A DNA stretch of 64,000 nucleotides from Liquidambar formosana (lineage: Eukaryota > Streptophyta > Magnoliopsida > Saxifragales > Altingiaceae), in assembly GCA_039720395.1 (NCBI GenBank), contig CM077823.1:6624909-6688908 (forward strand), given 5' to 3'. This document shows, piece after piece, positions 1 through 12,100 of the stretch; position 1 is the stretch's first letter; every line of letters starts with the position of its first letter. The notes under the pieces are model-generated. The model ran no database searches, was not told where the DNA came from, and was given only the letters and a program-made list of their open reading frames with translations. Both the position numbers and the translations under genes were made by a program.

Positions 1-501
1 CCACATCACAAATGCAGTGAATACATGCCATGTGAAGAAGCAAAGATGTGAGGTGAGATGATTGGCATACTCCTATGAGTGTGGATAGAACAAACCGTGA
101 AATGGCAAACAAGAAAGGTTTTGTCCCCATAATATGCTATGTTAGATCCAACCGTCAGTAGCGAAGAAATGCTTGCATATCTTGATGCTCATATGTATCA
201 TTTTTGTGGTTTGTCTTCTTCCAACAAAAAATGGATTATTGACCTGACAACTTCATTATCAACAACAGTTGCCTTCTGAGAAACAAAGAAAAAAACTTAT
301 GCGTCATTCCAAGGTCACAAGGTATGCCAATTTACTGATAACAAGAGAGTAAGAAACATAAAATGTAAACATTAATATGTGGCTATTAATACAATGGAAA
401 TAAAAAAACAACAAATAGATCCCAACAGTGGCAGCTTAGATAAAATTAACTATTTTAAGAGGAGGAAAAAAGCAGCAGCAAAACAAAACAAAAAGAATGT
501 T
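1..501. other. AT-rich non-coding stretch
   Basis: I see no exon, ORF of merit or element end here. It probably belongs to the last intron or the 3' flank of the helicase gene. Confidence -1.
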
Positions 502-790
502 GGGTAAATTACTAAAAAAACCCCTGAGAAAAACCCTGAGCTTTGGGGTGTTTTTCACTTCGGTGCTTTGAACTTTAAAACTACTTGATTGAGCCCAAAG
601 TTCAGGGTACCAAAGTGAAATTCATAATGATGTTGATGGAAATCATGAAAAGACGAGTTTACCCTTGTTATTAAGGATGTCATTTAGCTTAACATGGGAC
701 ACAAAAACACATGTTTGCTGCTCCCTGTCTAAGTTCCACTATCCGGCACATTTAAAACTTATATGCAGCTCTCACACAACCACTTGTATG

Positions 791-830
<40 letters not shown>

Positions 831-1170
831 GAAGAGTGTGTTCAAGTGAGGCGGCTTAGGACAGTCCACTGTTTGAGAGAAAAAAAAAACATGGAAAATT
901 TATTATTGGAGGAGAAAGGAGAGAAAGAGAGGGTTTAAACTTAACATGGGCCATGTTGGGTCGAGGTCAAGAGGGTGAGTTACATAGCACTATAGCAGTA
1001 CCCGTGGTGGCTGTGACTTTATCACATTACTTGTTACAAGTTATCCCAGTGATGACGGTGGGGCACCTAGATGAGCTTTCATTCCCTAGCCATAGCCAAT
1101 TTCTATCTCCAGCAGCACCTATTGCTTTTATGATTGCATGGTGGGCTGTTAATTTTTAAATTAAGATAAT

Positions 1171-1211
<41 letters not shown>

Positions 1212-1901
1212 GTTCTAATCACATCTGAGATCTGGAAAGTGAATTACATTAGCGTTCTGCAGTCAGACATTTGATGAAATACCACTGATATGAAGCTAAC
1301 TACTTTAGTTCTGATCAAACATGTTGAACTTGGAAACTTTTTTGTCTTGTGCATGTATTTGCCAATTGGCATTGGTTGCAGGGAGAATCCGTAGTTCTAA
1401 TCACCATATCATTGTCCTTTGTCATTGTTGTCATGGAATATTCATGCCTTCCAGCTATCTGAACTTGACAAAAGGTTGTGGAGAGCTGGGTACTGTTGGG
1501 GAGAAGGGGGAATCCAAAATCCAACACAACAGGCCCAATATACAAGTTTGGAACTCGTACCCACTCAAAAGGCTTAAGCCCCTTACTTGTATATTAAGCC
1601 ACTTTCTTTCTTCTATTCTTCTGATGCGGGACAAACCCACACGTGAACCTCAACATGTAGTGGGGACCAAGGGACTTGGGGCAACCTTGTACTGTTATAC
1701 AAGTTAGCAGTGACTAAAGGGTAGCCCATATCCACTTGACATGAAGAGGATTTCCCTAAAAATTTCCATTAAATTTGAATTAGTGAGGTACCGGGACTGT
1801 CATTCTAATAAGGATCTTTTCATCAACTCATGAAAAGGAGGGAAATCGTGAGATAGGGAGAGATAGAGAGAGCAAAACGGCTTGTGATATTTCTAATTTT
1901 T

Positions 1902-1933
<32 letters not shown>

Positions 1934-2234
1934 ATCAGATCTAATCTAAGGGAGAGGGGTAAAATGGGTAGTTCCTGTAATTGTAAGGGGCAAAATAGGC
2001 ATGTTATGAGGGGAGGAGTAAAATAGGGACTGCATAAACTCATAAGGGCATGCGCGTATTAAAGGTAAATATGCATCAAATGCCAATCACATGACGACTT
2101 TCCATTTGTTTTTTGAATGGCAGCTAACGTCTAGAAATTGACTAGTTTTTGGACTCAATTGACTAGTTTTGAAGTTCAAGGTACCTAAGTAAAAAAAAAG
2201 GCCAAAGTTCAGGGTTATCTTCTGTAATTTTCCC
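502..2234. mobile_element. Long-TIR DNA transposon, probably Mutator-like, non-autonomous
   Basis: The left end (gggtaaattac...aaccctgagctttgg) and the inverted right end (gggaaaattac...aaccctgaactttgg) match, and similarity runs inward for roughly 130 bp (ttgaactt..aaaacta blocks on both sides). The interior holds no recognisable transposase. It has a TC run at about 790-828, an AC/TA run at 1172-1211 and a GA run near 1908-1932. Flanking 9-mers (aagaatgtt and aaaaaagct) match poorly, so the target duplication is decayed or my ends are off by a few bases. Mutator-like assignment rests on TIR style only. Confidence -1.
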
Positions 2235-2647
2235 AAAAAAGCTTTCCTCAGAATGGTACTAGGCCTAAAATGCTGCAAAATTAAAATGTATATCCACAGT
2301 GCTGCTGCTGCATTACAACTCATGGTTTAATGTACTTCAGGGGTGCAATGTGACAGACCATACATCAAACTTGAAGGAACAGCAAAAAAAATCAAAGCTT
2401 TAAGGTGTAGAATTAGGCTCAAGATACAATAATCTCGCAAGGTTTCAAGGTCAGAGTGTTGAGATGCACGAGTGAAAAAATTAGGGTGCTTTTAATATTG
2501 AGTAGCGTCAGTAGGTGTTAAAATAAAGGGCAACTGATGAGATGATTCAGACATGTACAAAAAACATCAGCCTCAATTGTAGCATTTAGAGATTCAAATA
2601 ACTAAAAGTTAACAATGGAATTACTAATAACATGAAACTGAAGGTAC
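2235..2647. other. Intron sequence without recognisable features
   Basis: Lies between the TIR element and the helicase exon at 2648. No exon or repeat end was recognised. Confidence -1.
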
Positions 2648-2770
2648 CTCTGGCTTTCTAATCAACTCCTTCAAAACAGAATGAAGAGTTAAACGTAGCT
2701 CTTTGAACAAGACAGCAGTTTGGGCTGCTGCTGTCAGTTTTAACCATCCATCTATAGTGACCAGCCCCGT
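2648..2770 (-). CDS. Helicase exon: C-terminal segment
   Basis: This 123-nt exon (41 codons) begins [12 protein letters not shown] and ends LKELIRKPE. Acceptor tttgcag and donor gtacct flank it. In the family a short final exon follows. I could not find it between 1 and 2647, so it may lie outside the window, beyond an intron that contains the TIR element at 502-2234. Confidence -1.
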
Positions 2771-5700
2771 CTGCAAAAGCAAAATATCACCATTACTAGA
2801 ATGGAAAAGCATTAAATAAGGACCAAAAAGGGCACAGCCTATGTGCATGAGACATACAAGAATTAGCCTAAAGCCCCTAACTAGAGCTTAAGAGAATCTA
2901 CAACATGAACAAAAGAAGAACCCAACCTACTTCTTTGGTCACAGTTCCAACAAAAGAACTTTTTTTATTTTTTATTTAAATTATTTATTTATTTATATTT
3001 TTTTATAACAAAAATAGACTTTAACTCAACTTACGAAACTGCAACCTTATAAAAAATTCTCCTGTTTCTTTCTTTCCAAATACACCAAAAAAGAGAATGC
3101 AGGACCATTGTCCAAACGTTTTTAATATCCTTACTTCTTGACTTTATCCACTAACTCAAAACTAAATCGCGTGTAGATGAAGGTAAAACCCAATGAATCC
3201 TGAAGAGATGGACGACAATAAAGAAAAATGTGATCAACTGACTCTGATGCCTCTGTATACATAATCCATCTATTAGGAATTACCCAGTTTCAACAAATAA
3301 GGTAATCGACAGTTGGGCATTCATCTTTTACATGGGTATAAGCAAAATGACGGAGACATACAACATGATTTTGTAAACAAGGAAGATTTGTTTGAAAACT
3401 AGTGGCATGTACAATAACAGTGTACATACTTTTTCATTGAGGGAAGCCAGATAAAAAAACATACCTGATGCTGAACATTAATGGAGCCACCAAACAGCAA
3501 AATAGAGTAGGGAGAAATGATGGTAGTATCTCGCAGAAATACTTTATTTGTTTCGACCTGAAAAAAATGAAAATTAGACAGACAATCTAAACCTAATGAA
3601 TTATCGGTAGAAAGCAACAATACTTATATTGTAATTGAATATGTCTCAACCATCCTAATAGAAATAGATTCCCATGGCATGATCAAACATGATATCCCAT
3701 AAACATGTTTTAAAACAAAGAAAATTGGACATTAAAAAATTAATCAGACTAAGATGACAAAACTGGGTAATGGCCTATTAATATGACAGGGATATATTAT
3801 GCAACACAAAGTAATGGATCTCATGGAAATCCATTTTACTTCTGCACATGGAACATCTTAGAAATTTCACTCACTCTCTCTCTCTCACTCCCTCTCAGAT
3901 TATTACTTCTACCTCAGGTGGATAACTTATATTTTTTCTATAACAAATCTTGGGCAAATTCCATTTAGTGTTGATATTTTACATTCTAATCATATCCTGT
4001 CATTCCTTTTATCATAGAGAGAATTGTAGACTCTTTGGTTCTCTTATTTTTGAAAATCCAAGAGCTAAAAAGACTTCTGATTTCTTTTCACCAAAGGAAC
4101 TGATTTGAACAAGATTTTTTTTTTTGCTATGCATACAACAAAAGAAGCCCATCATATCACAATCTCATATTTCAAGTAAAGCCATAATGCCCCACATTCT
4201 CCACTTGAAGTATCTTTAATTTGCATTTAATTTCATAAGCTGATCTTTAACCTCGTTAGATCATTGATTGAATATGAATTGAGGTATGTTATGGCTTATG
4301 TTGGGTTTTGTGACAATCGAGCTTAAATAAGAGGTTTAAAGATCAATTATTAACCAAAAAAAAAAAAAAAAAACGAGAGGCCCAATTCAGAATTTTGGGG
4401 GTCAAGGTCATAATTATTGCCTTTAAAGTATATAAACCAAAGTTGTTGACTTGCTGCTAGGGATGTAAGCTTAGAAGCAGGAACCTTCCACCAAGGGTGC
4501 CAATCCTGCTTTGGAACCACGACTACACACCTCTCAGTGAGAATCTTGTAAGAACTGTGATTCTCTCTTGAGAGAATCTCTCTTCTAACTAAGACGTAAC
4601 CTTGTGAGGGAGGGTATAGGAAGGACCATGACCTCTAAAATTTTAGAAATCACTTTGATGAATTAAATTTTTTATTTTACGGGTACGGCGGCCCCCTTAA
4701 TTTTATACTAGTTCCTAATCGTGTCCTTAAATTTTAGGAGGAAACCATATTAGTATTCCTAATTCAATACTCAGTAGTTTGCCAAAATAAAATAAAGTAG
4801 GAACGTATGATGCTCTCTCTCTATCTCTACACTAGTGTGGCTTTTCGTAATAACATACTCATTCCTTATACAAATTTCATTTTTAAATTCCTCTATAATT
4901 CTGCTGAGTTTTTTTTGTTTTGTTTTTTTGTGTATTTTTTTTTTTTTTTTGTGCTAGGTAAGATACACACACCCCCAAGGAGAGTTGAACCCATAACCTC
5001 CTGAAACCCTTCCACCTCTAAGGGGAAGACATGGCATTAGGCTCAAGGCCTGTTGGCAAAAAAAAAAAAAAAAAAAAAAAAAAAACATATTTTATTAAAG
5101 AAAAGAGAAGAAAAGAAAAGAAAAGAAAAGAAAAGAAGTATTACAAAGGGGAACAGAGGTCCACCTAGAAGCCAAAATAGTAAGACAAGAACAAAAAAAC
5201 TAAACACAAATAGATTCCCAATCAGATTTAATAAGAAACAACAAAATCCAAGCAAAAGCTTTCGAGATGGACTTCATCCCACAGCAAAAGGAAGCCTCAA
5301 AATGAACTTGATCCCACAACCGCACCAATGAATCCTCCTTATCTTCAAATATTCTTGCATTCCTCTCAAGCCAAATAACCCAAAAAATGGCTGAAACAAC
5401 AAACCTCCAAAGAATAATAGCCTTCTCCCCTACCCTAAATCCTCTAAAATGAATCTCCAACATTTGAACCGAGGAACTCAATGCCACCCAATACTCATCA
5501 ACCATCTGGAAAAGCCTCTCCCACAACTAACCAGCCACTTTACAATGTAGAAAGAGGTGGTCAATGCTCTCTTCTTACCTCTCTACATATAAGTACATAA
5601 CACACCATTGCATGGTTCAAAGTCTCGGTCTCGGTCCCCATCTCGTTTCGGTCTCGTTCATCTCGGTCTTGTCCAACACGTCTCGTCTCGGACGAGACTC

Positions 5701-8006
5701 AACTTTACGCATGAAAAAAAGTTTCAAAAAATTCAAAAAAATCATAGAAAATTCCTAAAAAATATGATGATTACATTGGAACCATCAAATAAACAAAATA
5801 ATGAACTCAATGCACATAATATGATAAAAAAACATAAAAATAGGCGCTAGCGCACTAATATATAATGAAATAACACTATATTTATGTTTTAGATTAGAAT
5901 ATACACCCAAAGAACATAAATAAATATCATATATCAATGATGGGTAAAGAACATTACATATCATAAAGAAATTGACAAATAATTTTTTTGGTAAATAATA
6001 TACCGATATAAAAGTTACTCTCATGTAGAGAGGCAATGTGGCTGAAAGTGTTGATCACCTTCTTGTGGGTAATATGAAGAAGGGGTGTAAAATATATTAA
6101 AAGTCAGTGCAACAATTGGATCATGAGAAGCATCCCCACTCGAACTTTGCCCATGATCTTGATAATACGGTTGGGGTTGGGGATAGGGGATCTGTGTCCC
6201 ACTGTTGTGACTTGATGCATCATTGAAATAACTATCACTAGAAATGCTGGATCCCAATTGTTAAATAACTACTCAATATAAGTTCATGATGGTTAAATAA
6301 TTTATGCATATTTATAATTTTGGTTTTTATAAGTTCATGATGATTAAATTTATAAATAAGAAATAAATAAATAATTCCCAATTGAATTTAGTGAAACACA
6401 ACAATGGTTTAAAAAAAAGTTTACCAAAAAGAATTTAAAAAAAACACTTTAAGAAAACAAGAAATAAATGAAATTAAAATAAATTAATAAAAAAAAAACA
6501 GAATTTCTAGTTTAGATTAGCCGGGCTTGGGAATATAATTACAATTAAGGGCAATTTGCTACTAACTTTCTAACAAACGACTACTAACTTAACTAACAAT
6601 GACTACTGATGATAATTACTTTGCCTAAGCCCCACCATTCTGAAATTTTCCCCCAAACATATCCCTTACCTCTGCGATTTCTCTCGAGCAGTCGAACTAC
6701 TTCGACCTCGACCGAGAACTTGACAGAGGCTGAGAGAAGGCAACGGGCTTCGCCGGTCGTTGGAGGCCACCCACCACCGGATCCGACGAGATCTGCCGCC
6801 GGAATGAGAAAGCCCGACGTCCGATGCAACTGCCGGCCATCGGAAACAGCCCGACGCGAGAACACAGACGCTATATCTGCTGCCGGCTTCACGATTTCCA
6901 CCAGCGTGAGGCTCTCGGAGCTTGATAGAACCTTGTTTGACCCCGAATGGCTCGTCCACTCTCATGACTCACCAAATCTGAGAACCAGAGAGAGAAATGC
7001 TTCTGAGTAGAGGGAGAATGGATGCTGGAGATGCTTTCAAGAGTCGAGGTAGGGGCCGTATGCTTTTCTCTGCGTAGATGCATCTTTTTCTTTCAAATTC
7101 AAACATGTTCTGTAACTACACATGGGCAAAGGAAAAGGCTCGTACGATTCGAACGATTTCTCGTTCGAATCGAACCGAATCAACGAAATCTAGTTCATCT
7201 TGTCACGTCTCGTTCGAGATCACGAGAATCTCGTCCGAGAGGGGTAATTGCGACGATATGTTTGTACCAGTGGGAGATCCCGGATCGTCCAGCTGCGAGA
7301 CCGAATCGTCTCGGCGAGATCTCGTCCGAGGGGAGCGAGACTTCGAACCATGCACCATTAAGGTAATAGACAAGTGGAAGGTCTCCTTCTCTAAAACATA
7401 TCATTAGTATTAATTCTCCCACGAGCAACACACCAAGAAAAAACCTGAACTTGAGGGCACTCTAGCTTTCCAAATCATCAAAGGAGTACAAATAGGAATG
7501 CTTTGATCAACCAAGATTTCAAAAAAAATATTTATTAGAGAAAACACCATAAGAAAGGAAACACCATAAGAAAGGACTATCCACCTCCTCCTTATATTAC
7601 ACGGACTCGAGAGTTGACCCTATGGTACCCTCGTCGACATGACATGACACAAGTACGGGTATGGGATTCGACTTTGATATGGCAGTTCCAAAGTGGATAC
7701 GGTTGATTGTGGAAGAGCATGGTTCAAAGTCTCAGTCTCAGTTTTCATCGCATTTCTATCTCGGTCAACTTGGTCTCTTCCATCTTGTCGTGTTTCAGGT
7801 GAGATGCATCTTTACGCATTAAAGAATGTTTTAAAAAATCCAAGAAAATCATAGAAAAAACGGAAAAAATGGGACCATCAAATAAGCAAAAATAATAACT
7901 GAGGACCTAAAATATGATAAAAAAAAAATATATCAAAATAGGCGCTAGTGCGTTAGTATAATGTAAAAATACACAAGATTTTCACAAGTATATCTATCTA
8001 TCTATA

Positions 8007-8039
<33 letters not shown>

Positions 8040-9135
8040 GGGGTGGGGGAATAGAAGGCATGGTTGATATTTATGGCTATATTGAAAAGAACTAATAAAA
8101 TATTTAAGACAATTTATATAGATGCATTATGAATTACAAATTGCAATTACAACTTTTATTTTATAACAGGGAAACCATCCCATAGTAGGGCCCTTTGGAT
8201 CCACCCATGGAACCTAAACCCTTGGGGAGACTAGCGTAGCAACCCACCGCACGGCCCCCACTTAAATCTTGGGTTGTCCTAGCGGGGAATCGAACCCATG
8301 AACATGCGCCCAACCACACCATCATAAGTTCGCCTTTACCAACTAACCTACCCAAGGGTGGGTACAATTATAACTATTCAAAAAGACCTACTAGTTAACT
8401 AAAGATAAAAAATAATATTTAAAAAAAATAATAAAATTATTAGGTAGTTTTCATAATAAAATAAATTCATATAAAAAGAGATAGTATTTTTTTTTTAAAA
8501 ATTTAAAAATCAAATAGATAATTTGTAATTTTATAAGTTAACAATCAGTCAAAAGGTAAAACTTTACCCTTATATAAGTATAATACTCCCATCCCAACCC
8601 ATCGACAGAAGGAAAAATAGGGACAAAGCTGCCCACCTAGTAATCTCTCATGACTCTCACATACAGTGTGTCTCTCACTACTTTGCTTGTCGTTGACTTG
8701 TCCCATTCCCAAACCTCGATCGAGAGAGATGCTAGTTCACAACTCGATGGAGACTTGAGAGGGATGTAGTTGCTGGTCCACAGTTGAAAAACTTAATTGA
8801 GAGAGACGATTATTGTTGCTTGAGTCGAGGTTAGTTGATGAGTATAGGCCACATCTTTTGCCAATGCGAATAGGTTCTCTTTCTTCTAGTTTGGGAAAGC
8901 AAGTCTCGCCTAAGATCGACGAGATCTCGCTTGAGACGTGACGATACTTCGAGTTCTTGCCTGTCTCGTCTCGAGTGAGATCTTGCCTATGTTAGGCGAG
9001 ATGTATATTTAGCCATATATATTTGTAACACCATAATATACTGAATCGGGCTTTAATGAAACTTGGTCAACTCGACTAGATCTCGTCTATATTGAACGAG
9101 ACTTTGAATCGTGTGGGGGAAGAAGAAGAAGAAGA

Positions 9136-9171
<36 letters not shown>

Positions 9172-12100
9172 ACCTCATTATAACAAGAGAATAGAGTTAC
9201 TGCTGGAGTATGGGAGGTAGAGAGAAATAATAGAGTTACTGCTGGAGTATGGGAGCTAGAGAGAAATGATATCTTTTGCCGGAGTTGCCATTGGAATAGG
9301 GACACCAGAGGACAAAACGTCGATTCTTGAGAGTTTGTAATCGGATTCTATCGAAAATTACAGAACCATCATCCTTTTATCTTTTATCTTTTTTCAGTTT
9401 GGTTCTCATATTTTGTTCTATTTTTAAAATGATCAAAATCCAATATTATTATTTAAGCCCTACAAAATACTTATTATGACAGTAGCCCTACATTGTCAAA
9501 ATGTTTTCAAACATACCTGCACCAATATGGCAGTATCAATATCCTATTTTTGGATTCTTTTAAGTTGAGTTCTTGTATCCTTAAATTTCAAATTTAACGA
9601 GCCCGACTCCTAAATACACACCCACACCGGAGTCCATGTAACACAACCTCCTCCTGTCTCAAATCAAGACCTTAGACGCACCTTGTCCAACAAAAAAAAC
9701 AAAGAAGAAAGCTCTGAACATTCCCTATCATTTAGATTATGAAAAAACTTAAAATCGCAACTGAGGAAACTCATAAGAAGTAACAAAAGAAAATATAGAC
9801 GCATTGTGGGTTAAACACAAGTTATAAAATCTTGGAAATAAATAAGAAAAGAGGATTCCTCAAGCCAAATATCTTCCCAGAAATGAAGTTTATCCTCTTT
9901 ACCAAAACTTAGGGAAACAAGCTCCAAGAAACGAGGCAAACCCGAGAAATAAATTTCTAAGGGTATCTAAATGAAACCTTATTGCCAACATAAGAATCCC
10001 AAATCCCAACCATTAACTTGAATTTCTTATTTACTTCTTGTTAAGGTTATTAGTTTATTAGTAATAAGGGTAGTCTTGTAATTTCAGTATTATGTTTATT
10101 TATATAATAGAAGAGCTGGCCTTAATGGGTTGCTGCTTTCTCTCTTTCTCTCTCTTTTCATGTTACTTTCTCTCCTTCTCTTCTTCTCCCATCAGAACAT
10201 GGTATCAGAGCAAACGATCAAAAAGAGGATTTGATTTGCAAGTGTTTCTATAGCCTTGACTGGTGGAAGAAGACTTAGAAGCAAGGATTGTGGCCTGTAG
10301 CAAGGATTGTGGCCTTCTGACATTAAATATACTCTTTGGTGATGATCGACTAGGGCCTAACAGGGTCTGGTGGTGGTCGCTTGGCCTTCTAGAAGGTCTG
10401 GTGATGATTGGAGTCGGCTAAGGCAGATCTGGTGGTCATTGACTGGGCTGTTGCAGGTCTGCTGGGGGTCGACTGGGTATCAGGTAGGCTGCTTGTGGTT
10501 GATTGATGATTGTAAGGCTACTATGGTATTTAACTAGAGTTGATTGGTGCTGTTGGTGACTAATAACGGTGTTAAGAGACCCAAAAAGCATTCTGCCATG
10601 GCTGTTTGGGTTGTTTTTGGGGCTGTCTGTGATATTTCTGATGCGTGTGATATTTTTGATGCTATCTGGGTTGTCTTTTGGGGCTGTGTGTGGTGTTTGT
10701 GATGCCTAACATCGGTGTAGACATCATTATTTATGTTATTGTGTTTCCAATGTTGTTGATTGTGAGGTTGTGCTTTGAATTCTTGGTGTTTTTGTGGGTG
10801 TTTTGAAGAAATTCTTGCTTGAAGTTCTAGAATGGCAGATAGTAGTGAAGTTAAACTTGCTCCAAATCCTCCCCCTGATAACTCAATTGTGCAAATAACT
10901 ACAGTAAAATGGAATGAACATAATTATTTGATTTGGGCTCAAGCAGTGAGAGTGTTTCTTGGTGCCAAGGGAAAACTGAAATTTATTTTGTCCAACCCTC
11001 TATCAAATACTAGCTCAGGCTATGAAGAGTGGGAACGAAATAATTATTCTGTGATGACTTGGTTGTGGAATAGCATGGAGCCGCGTGTGAGTGCTAATCA
11101 TATGTTTGTGAATACGGCCAAGGAGATTTGGGATAGTTTGAAGGAGACTTATTCTATGGAGAAGAATATTTCTCGTGCTTATGAATTGTATGAGAAAATG
11201 TTTCTTCTGGACCAAGGTGACAAAAGTTTGGGTACTTATTATAGTGAGTTTTAAGGGAATTTGTGATGAGTTAAATTAGTATCATCCATTGACTGTTGAT
11301 TTGGCTATATTGAAGAAACAATGTGAAGAATTTCAGGTGTCTAAATTCCTATTTGGAGTACACCCCGATCTTCAGTCTGTTCGTAGTCAAATTTTGGCTA
11401 GTGATGGTGGTATACCCTCATTGAGTAATGTATATGCTCGATTACAAAGAGCATCACTGGCTCCTTCTTCCTCCTCTGCTTCTACCCTGCAGGCAAGGAG
11501 AATTCATCCCTTATGACATCCTCTAGCAGTTACATGTCTAATCGAGGCCGTGGATCTTATGGAATTACTCGTGGTGATCGTGTTGGTGATGTGGTTGGTG
11601 GTAGGGGTAGTAATATGCATGGCCATGGTCGGAGTCGGGGTCGTGGACGTGGAGGTGTGAGGAAGTGCACTTATTGTGATGGAGACAATCATTTGGTTGA
11701 CAAGTGTTAGGACTTACATGGTAAACCAACTTGGGCTCACCAAGCGGTTTATACTGATGAGAGTAGTACACCACCAACCCATTCAGTTGGTGATTCATTG
11801 CCTCCTGCCAGTGCTACTAATGGTGAGTCTATCACTCTTTCTCCTAAGGAGTACGGTGCTTTAGTTTAAAAGGCTTAGCAATTCTCCACCAATGATGTTG
11901 CCACATTTTCTCATCTAGGTATTGTTACTTGCTTTGCTAATTCTCCTTCAGCCTCTGGGGTCATTGACTCAGGGGCTTCTACACACATGACTGGTAAGTC
12001 ACAGTTATTTTTTGATTTGAAGCAATTTCCTTCCACCTCATCCGTTATGCTTGTTGATGGTCGCTCATGTGTCGTAGCTGGAAGTGGGACTATCAATCCT

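Larger units (their letters stand above)
7592..9646. mobile_element. hAT element I (ttacacggactcg family), host of nested hAT D
   Basis: The left end ttatattacacggactcg and the inverted right end ttgtgttacatggactccg match. The 8-bp target duplication cctcctcc is perfect (7584-7591 and 9647-9654). Without the nested D element the copy is about 650 bp. Same family as element C at 49819-50630. Confidence -1.

Noticed and set aside
1321..1707. 128-codon ORF inside the TIR element at 502-2234
   Set aside because: No domain or homology recognised; opposite strand has a similar ORF.
5053..5331. Lys-rich ORF on the plus strand
   Set aside because: It is translation of a poly-A run and antisense LINE sequence.
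6609..7010. 133-codon ORF in the CpG-rich part of hAT A
   Set aside because: No recognisable motif; overlaps ORFs of similar length on the other strand, as expected in GC-rich DNA with few stops.
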